A stretch of DNA of 64,000 nucleotides. Origin: Yoonia sp. F2084L. GTDB lineage: Bacteria; Pseudomonadota; Alphaproteobacteria; Rhodobacterales; Rhodobacteraceae. A model generated the notes under the pieces. It had not been told where the DNA came from. It did no database searches and worked only from the letters and a program-made list of their open reading frames with translations. Both the position numbers and the translations under genes were made by a program. The DNA is taken from contig NZ_JALKAH010000005.1 of assembly GCF_023015625.1 (NCBI RefSeq), forward strand, positions 124,001 to 188,000. The letters run 5' to 3'. Below, piece by piece: positions 29,368 through 38,769 of the stretch (within the stretch, counting starts at the first letter, position 1; the number at the start of each line of letters is the position of its first letter).

Positions 29368-31173
29368 ATGACATCGACAAATGATACTAAATTTCGAAAT
29401 CTTGAGGATTTTGCCGGTATCTCTTCCGACTGGTTCTGGGAGACCGACTCCGAACATCGGTTCACATATTTTTCAAGCGTTCTGAAAGACATCGCAAAGA
29501 TAGATCCGTCAAAAGTCCTGGGCACCCGGCGGGATGATGTCGGAGAGATGTGCGCAAACGATCCGAACTGGCAGGCCCATCTTGCAGACCTGCGGGCACG
29601 ACGCCCTTTCAGAAACTTTGAGTATAAGATCAATCGACCCAACAACAGTGGTTATCTTTGGGTCCGCGTTGCCGGGCAGCCGCTGTTTGACGATGCCGGA
29701 GCCTTCATCGGGTATCGGGGCACCGGGCATGACATTACGCAGGAAAAAGAGTCCATACAGCGCCTGATGGAAACGAATGCGGCGCTCGCAGAACGCAACA
29801 GCGAACTTAACGTGATGCGACGCGCTTTGGAACGCAGCGCCAATGAAGACAGTTTGACAGGCCTGCTGAACCGGCGCGCATTTGAACGGGACCTAAGCGA
29901 AGTGCTGGGGGTCGTCGGTAATGACGTCATTCTTATTCACATTGATCTGGATCGCTTCAAATGGGTCAATGACACGCTGGGCCACCCGGCCGGGGATAGC
30001 GTACTCGTCGCAGCAGCCGAACGCATGCGACAGCGCGCCAGCGGCATTGGCCCGGTCTATCGTCTGGGGGGCGATGAATTCCTGATTGTTCTGGCCGATA
30101 ATGCGGACCGCGATCAGGCCCGCTGGATCGCCGATGATTTGGTTGAGGCGATGGAACAGCCAATCCTTGTCGACCGGCAAGAGATTTCAATCGGGGCCAG
30201 TATTGGTATCGCCTATGGCGCTGGTGGCGACGTGACCCCGCGCCAACTGGTCGCGAAAGTCGATATCGCACTTTATGAGGCAAAGCGCGCTGGCCGCGGG
30301 TGCGTGCGCGAACTGATGCCAAGCATGCTATCCGCGATCGCCGCGCGACGGCAACTCGCCAGTGAAATTCCGGGCGCTATTGAAAACGGTGAATTCATCC
30401 CATTCTACCAGCCGCAAATCCATGCCGGAACCGGCGCTGTCGTCGGGGCCGAAGCACTGGCGCGGTGGCAACACCCAGAACACGGACTGCTGGCACCGGC
30501 TGCTTTCCTTGATGTCGCCTCCGAACTGGGCCTTGTGGCGGCGATCGACCGCAGCATGATGCATCAGGCCCTGCAATTCGCAGACGGGGCGGCGAAACAG
30601 GGGCTGCTACCCGCTATCTCAGTCAATCTGAGCGCGGGACGTTTGATTGACCCAAAGCTGGTTGATGACGTTGATGCATGCTGGACCAACCGGCAGTGCA
30701 AGTTATCCATCGAGTTGCTGGAAACCATCAGTTTTGATGAATTGCAGCACGAACCCATGGTCAACGACAACCTCGCACGGCTGCGCGCATTAGGGGTTCA
30801 GATCGAAACCGATGACTTTGGTAGCGGGCGGGCGTCGATCACCGGCTTGCTCATGGTGCGCCCGGACCGGCTCAAGATTGATCGCCATCTGGTGCAGGCC
30901 GCAACCAACGATCCCACTAAGCGCAAGGTCGTTTCCGCTATCTTGGACATGACCCGCGCGCTTGGGATTGAGGTGCTGGCCGAAGGGGTCGAAACACCTG
31001 CAGATATCGCGGTCATTCGGAAACTGGGATGTCATCTGTTCCAAGGCTACGCCTATGCGCGCCCGCTGTCTGAGGCGGATTTTCTAGAGTACTTGCATCA
31101 GATGCAGCCAACCAACCAAATGAAAACGGCAAGCACAGCAACGCGGGCCGCTCATGCCGTGAAGATTGACTAA
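29368..31173 (+). CDS. PAS-GGDEF-EAL cyclic-di-GMP turnover protein
   Basis: This protein of about 601 residues has an N-terminal PAS domain (ISSDWFWETDSEHRFTYFS, about 15-125), a GGDEF domain with intact YRLGGDEFL, and an EAL domain. The EAL residues needed for hydrolysis are present: AEALARW, VNLSA, ELLE, TDDFGSG, LKIDR, LAEGVET and the FQGY Gln. It could therefore both make and degrade c-di-GMP. There are no membrane helices, so sensing is probably cytosolic through PAS. The ATG at 29368 is favoured over a TTG at 29350, but neither has a clear ribosome-binding site. The gene is inserted between rplJ and rplA on the opposite strand. Confidence 0.93.
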   Translation: MTSTNDTKFRNLEDFAGISSDWFWETDSEHRFTYFSSVLKDIAKIDPSKVLGTRRDDVGEMCANDPNWQAHLADLRARRPFRNFEYKINRPNNSGYLWVRVAGQPLFDDAGAFIGYRGTGHDITQEKESIQRLMETNAALAERNSELNVMRRALERSANEDSLTGLLNRRAFERDLSEVLGVVGNDVILIHIDLDRFKWVNDTLGHPAGDSVLVAAAERMRQRASGIGPVYRLGGDEFLIVLADNADRDQARWIADDLVEAMEQPILVDRQEISIGASIGIAYGAGGDVTPRQLVAKVDIALYEAKRAGRGCVRELMPSMLSAIAARRQLASEIPGAIENGEFIPFYQPQIHAGTGAVVGAEALARWQHPEHGLLAPAAFLDVASELGLVAAIDRSMMHQALQFADGAAKQGLLPAISVNLSAGRLIDPKLVDDVDACWTNRQCKLSIELLETISFDELQHEPMVNDNLARLRALGVQIETDDFGSGRASITGLLMVRPDRLKIDRHLVQAATNDPTKRKVVSAILDMTRALGIEVLAEGVETPADIAVIRKLGCHLFQGYAYARPLSEADFLEYLHQMQPTNQMKTASTATRAAHAVKID

Positions 31174-31260
31174 CGTCCCCTCGGGCACTACCGCATTTGG
31201 ACACGCAGAGTCACAACGGCCGATATTTTGCGACCCAAACCCGATACAAGACGAGCCTCT

Positions 31261-32013
31261 ATGTCCGACACCGACAAAACCGACCAGCGGCGGACGCTCG
31301 TGACACTGCCCACCCCTGAGACGATGCGTATGCGTTATGCGGAAGGCCAAGGTGCAGATCTTATCATATGCTTTGCGGGCATTGGCGGGTCGCGCACTGA
31401 AATGCCGCCTGATGAATTTGTCGGTTCAGTTCTACGCAATGAGAACGCACACTGCCTTTTTGTGAGTGACCTCAAAAGATCTTGGCTCAACGACGCGACG
31501 CTCTGTCTTAAGCTTCAACAGGTCGTTCAGAACATCCAGAAAGATGGTCATATCAAACGAACGACAGCGCTGGGTCTCAGCATGGGAGGCTTCAGCGCTC
31601 TTGTGTGCGCAACCCTCTTTCCTGTGACAACCGCGCTCGCAATATCGCCTCAGTACACGATGTCAAAGGCCATCTTACCCGATGAACACCGCTGGGAGTT
31701 TTGGCGTCAAAGACTTGGTGACTTGCGGTTTGAGACTGCTGATTCAATCCAAACCCATCCTCAGCAAAGCTTCATCATACACGCGGGCAAAAATGATGCA
31801 GCCCACCTCCGGCTGTTTGCCCCGCGCCGCAATCGGGCACATTTTGTATTCCCAAGTCTCGGCCACTCCGAAATCGGGCTGAAGTTAAAGGAAGACGGCG
31901 TGCTGTCCCGCATCATTCATGACGCGATGGAAGGGGACCAACGTGCGATCGCGAGAACGCTACAGAAAAGCGGTGCTGTATGGCGCTCTCGATTTGACGC
32001 AGGACCAGTTTAG
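31261..32013 (+). CDS. Alpha/beta-hydrolase-like protein
   Basis: This is a 250-residue protein starting MSDTDKTDQRRTL. It has a nucleophile elbow GLSMGGFSAL, an acidic candidate in IIHAGKNDAAHLRLF and a His in FPSLGHSEIGL, in the order expected for an alpha/beta hydrolase. The LIICFAGIGGSRTEMPPDEF segment replaces the usual HG oxyanion motif. Members of this type appear in roseobacters near surface or capsule genes, but here it stands alone after the PAS-GGDEF-EAL gene. Substrate unknown. Confidence 0.7.
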   Translation: MSDTDKTDQRRTLVTLPTPETMRMRYAEGQGADLIICFAGIGGSRTEMPPDEFVGSVLRNENAHCLFVSDLKRSWLNDATLCLKLQQVVQNIQKDGHIKRTTALGLSMGGFSALVCATLFPVTTALAISPQYTMSKAILPDEHRWEFWRQRLGDLRFETADSIQTHPQQSFIIHAGKNDAAHLRLFAPRRNRAHFVFPSLGHSEIGLKLKEDGVLSRIIHDAMEGDQRAIARTLQKSGAVWRSRFDAGPV

Positions 32014-32044
32014 ACCGGACCGCAGGTTCATGATGGTGCAACTT

Positions 32045-32072
32045 AAAAAGGCGGCCCCAGAAGGCCGCCTTT
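32045..32072 (-). terminator. Intrinsic terminator after rplA
   Basis: A near-perfect stem GGCGGCC/GGCCGCC with a short loop is followed on the minus strand by TTTTT. Because both flanks are A/T-rich it may also stop the convergent plus-strand gene ending at 32013. Confidence 0.8.
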
Positions 32073-32102
32073 CCACAATCCGTTCACTAAAGTGATGAGA
32101 CG

Positions 32103-32804
32103 TTATTCGTTGCCAGTCGCAGAAGACACGTCGATAGAAACGCCTGGGCCCATGGTCGAGCTGACGGCGATCTTCTTCATGTACGTACCCTTGGCACCTG
32201 TTGGCTTGGCTTTGCTGACCGCGTCAACGAAGGCTTTCATGTTCTCTTCGATCTGTTGGGCAGAAAATGACGCCTTGCCGATACCGGCGTGAACCACACC
32301 AGCTTTTTCAGCCTTGAACTGAACCTGACCGCCCTTTGCTGCTTCCACAGCCTCCTTGACGTCCATGGTCACTGTGCCAACGCGTGGGTTTGGCATCAGG
32401 TTACGTGGACCCAGAACCTTACCCAGACGACCAACAACGGCCATCATGTCAGGTGTGGCGATGCAACGATCAAAGTCGATTGTGCCGCCCTGAACGGTTT
32501 CCATCAGGTCTTCTGCACCAACGATATCTGCACCGGCCGCTTTTGCTTCTTCAGCCTTGTCGCCACGGGCGAAGACAGCAACGCGGACAGTTTTACCTGT
32601 GCCGTGTGGCAGGGAAACCGTGCCACGAACCATCTGGTCTGCATGACGTGGGTCAACGCCCAGTGTCATTGCAATTTCGATGCTTTCGTCAAACTTCGCC
32701 TTGGCGTTGTCTTTGACCAAAGATGCGGCTTCCGCAACGGATACGTTGTGCTTGCCTTCGAATGCGGCGCGGGCCGCTGTTGTACGCTTACCGAACTTTG
32801 CCAT
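32103..32804 (-). CDS. rplA: 50S ribosomal protein L1
   Basis: This is the L1 stalk protein involved in E-site tRNA release, 233 residues. It starts [18 protein letters not shown], and the conserved [22 protein letters not shown] loop is present. Its ATG overlaps the rplK stop codon by one base (TAATG), indicating translational coupling. In other bacteria L1 represses the rplK-rplA transcript. A terminator follows. Confidence 0.98.
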   Translation of the reverse strand: MAKFGKRTTAARAAFEGKHNVSVAEAASLVKDNAKAKFDESIEIAMTLGVDPRHADQMVRGTVSLPHGTGKTVRVAVFARGDKAEEAKAAGADIVGAEDLMETVQGGTIDFDRCIATPDMMAVVGRLGKVLGPRNLMPNPRVGTVTMDVKEAVEAAKGGQVQFKAEKAGVVHAGIGKASFSAQQIEENMKAFVDAVSKAKPTGAKGTYMKKIAVSSTMGPGVSIDVSSATGNE

Positions 32805-33229
32805 TACTTCACCTCGATGCCCATAGAGCGAGCAGAGCCCGCGATGATCAGCATTGCGCCTTCGATAGACGTCGCGTTGAGGTCTTTCATTTTGGCCTCG
32901 GCGATTTCACGCACCTGCTTACCAGTGATCGAACCCGCAACCGACTTGCCAGGTGTCTGGCTGCCGGACTTCAGCTTGGCCGCTTTCTTGATGTAGTAAG
33001 ACGCAGGTGGCGTCTTGATTTCCATCGAGAACGACTTGTCCTGATAGTAGGTGATAACAGTCGGGCAAGGTGCGCCGTTTTCCATGTCAGCTGTCTTGGC
33101 GTTGAACGCTTTACAGAATTCCATGATGTTGATGCCGCGCTGACCCAGCGCAGGACCCACAGGTGGGGAAGGGTTAGCAGCACCTGCAGGAACCTGCAGT
33201 TTCAGCGTACCCACGATTTTCTTGGCCAT
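32804..33229 (-). CDS. rplK: 50S ribosomal protein L11
   Basis: This is the GTPase-centre protein, 141 residues. It starts [43 protein letters not shown], the strongly conserved proline-rich N-terminus that contacts release factors and thiostrepton. AAAAGGAGAGG precedes the start. A short dyad CCCCAA-G-TTGGGG at 33279-33291 in the 108-bp gap after nusG could form a leader hairpin for L1 autoregulation, but it does not match a known L1 site that I can recognise. Confidence 0.98.
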   Translation of the reverse strand: MAKKIVGTLKLQVPAGAANPSPPVGPALGQRGINIMEFCKAFNAKTADMENGAPCPTVITYYQDKSFSMEIKTPPASYYIKKAAKLKSGSQTPGKSVAGSITGKQVREIAEAKMKDLNATSIEGAMLIIAGSARSMGIEVK

Positions 33230-33337
33230 GAGGCCTCTCCTTTTTTCAGCGACAGATCGAAACCTGTCCTACATTGCCCCAAGTTGGGGCGGTTATGCCG
33301 TGGTTAGAGTTGCCTCTCCCACGTCTGAACACGCAGC

Positions 33338-33868
33338 CTACTGTTTAGAAACCTGCGTATATTCCAATTCGACCGGGGTGGCCCGGCCAAAGATAGAAAC
33401 CGTCACCTTCAGGCGCTGGTTTTCATCATCAACTTCTTCAACCATGCCGTCGAAGTCTTCAAACGGACCGTCGTTGACTTTGACCTTCTCGCCGATCTCA
33501 AAGTGGATCAGCGTGCGTGGCGCGTCTTCGCCCTCTTGAACGCGGCCAAGGATGGCCTGCACTTCGGCGTCGCGCATCGGCATTGGGCGGCCTTGTGGGC
33601 CCAAGAAACCTGTGACGCGGTTGATCGAGTTGATCAGGTGATAACCTTCATCCGACATTTCCATGTGGACCAGAACGTAGCCGGGCATAAAGCGGCGCTC
33701 GGCTGTCACCTTTTTATTCCGGCGAATTTCGATGACTTCTTCGGTCGGCACCAGCACTTCGTCGATCTGATCGTCAAGCCCGTGTTCTTCCGCCTTCTGG
33801 CGGATCGCTTCTGCGATCTTCTTCTCAAAGTTTGAGAGAACGCTTACCGAATACCAACGTTTGGCCAT
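33338..33868 (-). CDS. nusG: Transcription termination/antitermination protein NusG
   Basis: This is an RNA polymerase processivity factor that also couples to ribosomes and Rho, 176 residues. The N-terminal NGN domain starts MAKRWYSVSVLSNFEKKIAEAI, with FMPGYVLVHMEMSDE. The C-terminal KOW domain has GEKVKVNDGPFEDFDGMVEEV. It lies 184 bp downstream of secE rather than almost adjacent, and the gap is filled with hairpins described separately. Confidence 0.98.
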   Translation of the reverse strand: MAKRWYSVSVLSNFEKKIAEAIRQKAEEHGLDDQIDEVLVPTEEVIEIRRNKKVTAERRFMPGYVLVHMEMSDEGYHLINSINRVTGFLGPQGRPMPMRDAEVQAILGRVQEGEDAPRTLIHFEIGEKVKVNDGPFEDFDGMVEEVDDENQRLKVTVSIFGRATPVELEYTQVSKQ

Positions 33869-33896
33869 CTGTCAGAGCACCTTGTCGTCACGTGGC

Positions 33897-33989
33897 CCGA
33901 TGGGCCGCAATTGCATTTCAGCGGAGAAATCCGCAAGTCCCGAAAATAAAAGCGGCGTGCAACTTGATTCGCAGCACGCCATTTTCGGG
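33897..33989 (-). promoter_or_regulatory. Structured leader between secE and nusG
   Basis: Several hairpins are packed into the 184-bp gap. The largest spans 33939-33989: outer arms CCCGAAAAT/ATTTTCGGG enclose an inner GGCGTGC/GCACGCC stem. On the minus strand the inner stem is followed by GCTTTTATTTT, so it could work as a terminator, while the outer arms offer an alternative pairing. Two smaller hairpins follow nearer nusG: GCGGA-GAAA-TCCGC and GGCCC-GAT-GGGCC. The layout suggests attenuation before nusG, which is inferred. Confidence 0.5.
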
Positions 33990-34052
33990 AAGTTGCAGGC
34001 TCTTACCGCTGCCACACACAGTTTTCAAGAGCCCTGCGAGAATTCCGCTAGA

Positions 34053-34253
34053 TTAGCTGCCAAAGTAGGTCAGCACACCATTCAGTCCGGTACGGATCAG
34101 CAGGTCCACCAAAAAGAAGAAGATCGCCGTCAATGCCGCCATGATAAACACCATGATTGTTGTCATGATCACCTCACGACGGGTCGGCCATACGACCTTG
34201 GAAATCTCTGCGCGGACTTCTTGGATGAACTTGACGGGGTTGGCGATGGCCAT
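34053..34253 (-). CDS. secE: Preprotein translocase subunit SecE
   Basis: This is the small clamp subunit of SecYEG, 66 residues with one membrane helix (IMTTIMVFIMAALTAIFFFLVDLLI). The amphipathic N-terminal helix VKFIQEVRAEISKVVWPTRREV carries the family motif KVVWPTRxE. It is the short single-helix form usual in alphaproteobacteria. It lies 91 bp after the sulfotransferase-like gene, which separates it from tRNA-Trp. Confidence 0.97.
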   Translation of the reverse strand: MAIANPVKFIQEVRAEISKVVWPTRREVIMTTIMVFIMAALTAIFFFLVDLLIRTGLNGVLTYFGS

Positions 34254-34344
34254 GTCGGATTGTCCTTTGTCGAAACAAAATCCACTTACGGGGTCCGCCG
34301 GATGAATTCAAGCCCGTAAGGGCACCGGGTCCATCAACATGGCG

Positions 34345-35241
34345 TCAATCAGGGGCCGTTTGGAGCAACCGTACGCGATCAAGCCCTGCGATGGTTTTCA
34401 ACTGACGGGCATAGGCCGCATCACCAATGGCATGTTCGTCGGCGGCAAAACCATCAAAGGGCGTATGCCCGTCCTCAACCGGGAACTGCTGGCGCGCGGC
34501 ATGGGCCAGCTTTTCGGCGATCTCGCCCTCTGCTTGGTCCAAGACTGCCGTCACAGCCGCCTCTGACAGACCACGGTTGATATAGCGCGGGCGAGGCGGG
34601 ACCACCGACGCGGCCTCTGGCCCAACCAGCCCGGCTATGATTTGCGGGAACAGCGCACCATAATCTTCGTACTGCCACACGGTGACGCCACCAACGCCCG
34701 GCGTCGCGCGCACCCGCGAGACCAGATCAACCCAATCAACAGTGCTCAGCGGGTTGCGCCTTTGATAAACGGCAATGGGTTGCACCCGCCCGCCCAGCAA
34801 CATCTGGCAATAGGCCGAATTGATGAAAGCCGTCGGGCGGCGCACGGCAAGGAAAACATCGACATCCTGCCCGATGGCACGGGCCAGCGCCTGCAACCGC
34901 GCATCAGCCGCTTTGTAACGTCGCTTCATTGTGCGTCCATAGGGTTGATTCAACGGTCCAATGAAGTTCTCTTCGCTAAAGACCAACCGATGACCATCCT
35001 TGCGCAGTAAGGCCAATTGATCGGACGCAGGGCGCAGAGCACCACCATTTGCGACACCGGGACGAAACCCAAACAGTGCCTGAATAGTGTGGCCGGGCAG
35101 ACGAAAATAATCGGGCCCATAATAACGCACACCCTTCACAGCCAAAATATCACGCGCGCGCAACAGCGAGCGCTGCAAATGCGATGTGGCGGTCTTGTGC
35201 GCGCCGATATGAAAGGCGATTGAAAGCGGCTGGGATGTCAT
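34345..35241 (-). CDS. Sulfotransferase-like protein
   Basis: This 298-residue protein begins IAFHIGAHKTATSHLQRSLL, the 5'-phosphosulfate-binding loop pattern of PAPS-dependent sulfotransferases (GAHKTxTS). A second motif VFLAVRRPTAFINSAYCQ corresponds to the 3'-phosphate-binding RxxxxxxxS region. The rest is divergent, so the acceptor, such as an exopolysaccharide, is not known. It is inserted between tRNA-Trp and secE on the same strand, so it may be co-transcribed with the translation cluster from the tRNA promoter. Confidence 0.75.
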   Translation of the reverse strand: MTSQPLSIAFHIGAHKTATSHLQRSLLRARDILAVKGVRYYGPDYFRLPGHTIQALFGFRPGVANGGALRPASDQLALLRKDGHRLVFSEENFIGPLNQPYGRTMKRRYKAADARLQALARAIGQDVDVFLAVRRPTAFINSAYCQMLLGGRVQPIAVYQRRNPLSTVDWVDLVSRVRATPGVGGVTVWQYEDYGALFPQIIAGLVGPEAASVVPPRPRYINRGLSEAAVTAVLDQAEGEIAEKLAHAARQQFPVEDGHTPFDGFAADEHAIGDAAYARQLKTIAGLDRVRLLQTAPD

Positions 35242-35288
35242 GGGAAAGGTTTTGATCCTCCGCGCATGCGCGTATCGGTGATCTGGTC

Positions 35289-35364
<76 letters not shown>

Positions 35365-35377
35365 ACGACCGGGTGTC

Positions 35378-35406
35378 GGGGTAGTCCGAAACCAAGGCAG
35401 GATCAA
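35378..35406 (-). promoter_or_regulatory. Candidate promoter of tRNA-Trp
   Basis: TTGATC (35401-35406) and TACCCC (35378-35383) are spaced 17 bp apart on the minus strand, with a start expected about 7 bp before the tRNA. The -35 resembles that of the tuf copy B promoter (TTGATT); the -10 is weak. Confidence 0.4.
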
Positions 35407-35491
35407 GGGGGATAAGTGCGGCACACTTGTGTTCAGGTCCAGAAATGCGACAAGAAGGGCGCAATTCACAATCAAAGGTCTCTGCCCGCTC

Positions 35492-36181
35492 ATGTCCCTG
35501 CGCAAACGGATTGAGAAATCTACATTTCTGGCGAATGTTCTGGCACGGCTGGCCGGGACCTATCTGTCATTCTGCCAACGCACGACCACGTGGCAGTCCG
35601 AAGGTGTCGATGACCTGCGTGCCGCGATGGCCGAAGGCCCCGTTTTGCTGGTGATGTGGCACAGCCGCCTGATGATGAGCGCGTACCATTGGCCGATTGC
35701 CGATGGCACACTCTCCAGCCTGCATGACACCTCACCCATCGGCCGCGTGGTTGGTGTTTTGCATACCCGCGCAGGCCTGCGACCGATGAAAATGTCGCGC
35801 AAAACCACTAACATCGCAGCATCGCGCACGGTCCTTAAACGGGTGAAAGAGGGCGTCAGCATCGGGATGACGGGCGACGGGCCCTTGGGGCCCGCCCGGC
35901 AAGTCAACGATGCAACGCTGGAATGGGCACGGGTGACGGGCATCCCGGTTTTCGGCTATGCCTTTACCACGACAAAAGAACGGCGTTTGGACTCGTGGGA
36001 TCAAATGTTGGTGCCCAAACCCTTTGGCAAAGGGGCCTATGTCTTTCGCCGATTTGATGACGCGTTTCCACGTAAACCGACGGCGGATGAACAGGAAGCG
36101 TTGCGCCAAAGCCTTCAGGACTTTCTGAACAAGGTGACACGTGACGCAGACCAGCTTTTAGGCCTGCCAGAAGGACCTTGA
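35492..36181 (+). CDS. DUF374-family lysophospholipid acyltransferase-like protein
   Basis: This 229-residue protein has LLVMWHSRLMMSAY (the family's WH motif replacing the usual HxxxxD start) and SIGMTGDGPLGPARQV (DGP-GP motif), typical of DUF374. Members are thought to acylate lipid A or other lipids at the inner membrane; a specific substrate is not known. The start MSLRKRIEKSTFL at 35492 is preferred over an in-frame start at 35429. It is divergent from tRNA-Trp. Confidence 0.82.
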   Translation: MSLRKRIEKSTFLANVLARLAGTYLSFCQRTTTWQSEGVDDLRAAMAEGPVLLVMWHSRLMMSAYHWPIADGTLSSLHDTSPIGRVVGVLHTRAGLRPMKMSRKTTNIAASRTVLKRVKEGVSIGMTGDGPLGPARQVNDATLEWARVTGIPVFGYAFTTTKERRLDSWDQMLVPKPFGKGAYVFRRFDDAFPRKPTADEQEALRQSLQDFLNKVTRDADQLLGLPEGP

Positions 36182-36190
36182 TGCGCTTGG

Positions 36191-36847
36191 TCAGCTTGCC
36201 GCAAGCAATGCTTGCAAATCATGCCCGACGATAGCCTTTTCGTTGTCAATGATCCGGGCGATGTCCCAGTCCCACCACGCAATCCGGTTCAGCGCCGCAA
36301 TCGTTTCATCATCAAAACGCATGCGCTGCACCGTGGCGCGGTTGCCCGCCACGATGGCATAATCCGGCACAACGCCGCTGACGACCGCTCCGGCCCCGAT
36401 GATCACGCCATTACCAATTTGCGCGCCCGCCAAAATACGCGCACCGGTCCCGATCCAGACATCATGGCCAACCCGGATATCGCGGCCCGGGCGCAATGTG
36501 CTGGCATAGTCCGCAAAACGGTCGGGATCATGGATCGCGAAGGGAAAGGTCGAAAAGCCCATCCGGGCATGATTAGCCCCATCTGTGATGAACCGCACAT
36601 CATGCGCTATCTGCCCAAACTTGCCGATGATCAGACGATCCGTTGCCATTGGAAACAGATATGGTGCCAATCGCCCGGCCCAATCCTGTGGGTCGTCGGG
36701 GGGATCAAAGTCGCTGGCATAGGTGTAATCACCCACATCCCAGTTTGGATGCGTGATCGCGGCCTTCAAAAACACATTGCCTTTATGTACGGTCCCATCC
36801 GGCAAAGTCACCGGATGCACCGTGTCAGGCAATGGAAAGAACGTCAC
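36191..36847 (-). CDS. CatB-type acetyltransferase (left-handed beta-helix)
   Basis: This 218-residue protein resembles xenobiotic or streptogramin acetyltransferases. It shows hexapeptide repeats (IRVGHDVWIGTGARILAGAQIGNGVIIGAGAVVSG), the active-site His in TDGANHARMGFSTFPF, and the C-terminal helix after VVPDYAIVAGNRATV. The substrate need not be an antibiotic. The predicted start is a GTG whose last bases overlap the TGA of the preceding lipoprotein gene (GTGA), suggesting coupled translation. Confidence 0.85.
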   Translation of the reverse strand: MTFFPLPDTVHPVTLPDGTVHKGNVFLKAAITHPNWDVGDYTYASDFDPPDDPQDWAGRLAPYLFPMATDRLIIGKFGQIAHDVRFITDGANHARMGFSTFPFAIHDPDRFADYASTLRPGRDIRVGHDVWIGTGARILAGAQIGNGVIIGAGAVVSGVVPDYAIVAGNRATVQRMRFDDETIAALNRIAWWDWDIARIIDNEKAIVGHDLQALLAAS

Positions 36848-37098
36848 TGGCTCAGGCAGGTCGCCGAGAAGGTGCCGACACCATCAGCATCGCGACTGAT
36901 CCTAAGGTCAGTGATCCGCTCGTTTTGCGCGCAAACGGCTGCGAACGCATTGCTGCGCAGTTCTTCATCCGACCAGTTCGCGCCGGCTGTTCCTGTAACC
37001 GTGTTGCCATCGCGGTTTTGTGTCAGTTGGTCCGGCGACGGGCCACCGCAGGCCGCAACGAAAGTGAGCAATGCAATGGCGCTAAGAGTTTTTTGCAT
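36844..37098 (-). CDS. Small lipoprotein of unknown function
   Basis: This 84-residue protein has signal peptide and lipobox MQKTLSAIALLTFVAAC. The mature part has two further cysteines (AAVCAQNE, SATCLSQ) and a short beta-alpha pattern. I do not recognise a family. AGGAC lies just upstream of the ATG at 37096-37098. Its stop overlaps the start of the acetyltransferase gene. Confidence 0.75.
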   Translation of the reverse strand: MQKTLSAIALLTFVAACGGPSPDQLTQNRDGNTVTGTAGANWSDEELRSNAFAAVCAQNERITDLRISRDADGVGTFSATCLSQ

Positions 37099-37150
37099 GG
37101 GGGTCCTCAGTTTGCTGATTTCACGAAAACCGTACCCGACTGTTTGAGAT

Positions 37151-37185
37151 AAAAAAAGGCCGCCCTGTCACCAAGGCGGCCTCTT
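37151..37185 (-). terminator. Intrinsic terminator after the AGCS symporter gene
   Basis: A GGCCGCC/GGCGGCC stem with a ten-base loop is followed on the minus strand by seven T residues, 20 bp after the symporter stop codon. Confidence 0.85.
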
Positions 37186-37204
37186 TATTCAGCAATCAAC
37201 GCGC

Positions 37205-38758
37205 TTAATGGGTGAACTTCTTAATCTCGCCTGACTTCAGACGCGCGCTGTAAGAGTTCAACTCTGTCCGCACCACTTTCATCAGGAAGTAGAGACAGAA
37301 GATGTTGACCACCGCCATCGCAAAGATCGCCGCATCCGAGAAGTCGATGACAGGCCCAAGGCTGGCCGCCGCACCGATCACGATGAAGATGCAGAAGATG
37401 ATCTTGAACACCAGCTCAGTGGTCTTGCCTTCACCGAACAGGTAAGTCCACGCTTTCAGCCCGTAGTACGACCAAGAGATCATGGTCGAGAAGGCAAACA
37501 GGATCACCGCGATTGCCAAGACAAACGGGAACCAGCTGATCGCCGATCCAAACGCGGCTGACGTCAGCGCTACACCGCCGTTGCCATCAACCGTGGCAAT
37601 CGCCGTACCCGCTTCGTTCAGCATGTAGTTGCCTGTCGCTTCGTCAATGATCAGCTGTTGCGAGATGATGATCACCAAAGCTGTCATCGTACAAATCACA
37701 ACCGTGTCGATCAGTGGTTCAAGCAAGGACACAAACCCTTCGGTGATCGGCTCTTTGGTTTTCACCGCCGAGTGTGCGATCGCCGCAGAACCAACGCCTG
37801 CTTCGTTTGAGAAGGCAGCACGCTTGAAGCCCTGGATCAACGCGCCGACGAAACCGCCCGCGACACCAAGACCAGTGAATGCACCCGCAAAGATCTGGCC
37901 AAAGGCCCAACCGATCATGTCGTAGTTCACAATCAAAACGACGATTGATGCGCCTACATAAAGAATGCCCATGAAAGGCACGACCTTTTCGGTGACCCGC
38001 GCAATAGACTTGATACCGCCAACAATCACGGCAAATACGACACCCGCAAAGACAAGGCCCGTGATCCAGCCCGGGAAATCGCCGGTGATCTGCGTAATCT
38101 GTGCATGTGCCTGATTGGCCTGGAACATGTTCCCACCGCCCAAGGCCCCAAGAATACAGAAGATCGAGAACATCACCGCAAGGATTTTACCCCCCGGCAA
38201 GCCCAATTCATCAAACCCCTTTGATATGTAGTACATCGGACCACCAGAGACGGTCCCATCGGGGTATTCGTTGCGATATTTCACACCCAGCGTACATTCG
38301 GTGAACTTCGACGCCATGCCCAACAGACCCGCAAGGATCATCCAGAACGTGGCCCCCGGTCCGCCGATACCGACCGCCACGGCAACACCAGCGATGTTAC
38401 CAAGACCAACGGTCCCCGACAGGGCAGTTGCAAGCGCCTGAAAGTGGCTGACTTCGCCTGCATCATTGGGATCGGAATAATCGCCTTTGACCAGGCTGAT
38501 CGCATGGCCAAAGAACCGGAACTGCACCGCGGCAAAGTATATGGTAAACACGGTAGCACCGATCACCAGCCACATCACAATCCACGGGAAATTCGTGCCC
38601 GGTATCGACATAAAGATGAAGTTGACGAACCACCCTGTTGCAGATGCAAAGGTAGCATTGACGCGCTCATCAAGCGTCATTGCCTCTTGGGCGAGTGCCG
38701 GACCAGCCGCAGCACATGCAGCGCCCGCAGCCATCAGGCGTTTTGTAAAAGCGTTCAT
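37205..38758 (-). CDS. Sodium:alanine symporter family (AGCS) transporter
   Basis: This 517-residue membrane protein has the AGCS signatures ALSGTVGLGNIAGVAVAVGIGGPGATFWM and KRAAFSNEAGVGSAAIAHSA. It has about eleven hydrophobic segments. The first 24 residues (MNAFTKRLMAAGAACAAAGPALAQ) look like a cleavable signal peptide, an addition found in some proteobacterial AGCS proteins. An in-frame extension up to 39115 is non-coding overlap with the Usp gene. Glycine or alanine with Na+ is the likely substrate. It follows a UspA gene by 11 bp, so the two are one operon. Confidence 0.92.
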   Translation of the reverse strand: MNAFTKRLMAAGAACAAAGPALAQEAMTLDERVNATFASATGWFVNFIFMSIPGTNFPWIVMWLVIGATVFTIYFAAVQFRFFGHAISLVKGDYSDPNDAGEVSHFQALATALSGTVGLGNIAGVAVAVGIGGPGATFWMILAGLLGMASKFTECTLGVKYRNEYPDGTVSGGPMYYISKGFDELGLPGGKILAVMFSIFCILGALGGGNMFQANQAHAQITQITGDFPGWITGLVFAGVVFAVIVGGIKSIARVTEKVVPFMGILYVGASIVVLIVNYDMIGWAFGQIFAGAFTGLGVAGGFVGALIQGFKRAAFSNEAGVGSAAIAHSAVKTKEPITEGFVSLLEPLIDTVVICTMTALVIIISQQLIIDEATGNYMLNEAGTAIATVDGNGGVALTSAAFGSAISWFPFVLAIAVILFAFSTMISWSYYGLKAWTYLFGEGKTTELVFKIIFCIFIVIGAAASLGPVIDFSDAAIFAMAVVNIFCLYFLMKVVRTELNSYSARLKSGEIKKFTH

Positions 38759-38769
38759 TGTGATGCCCC

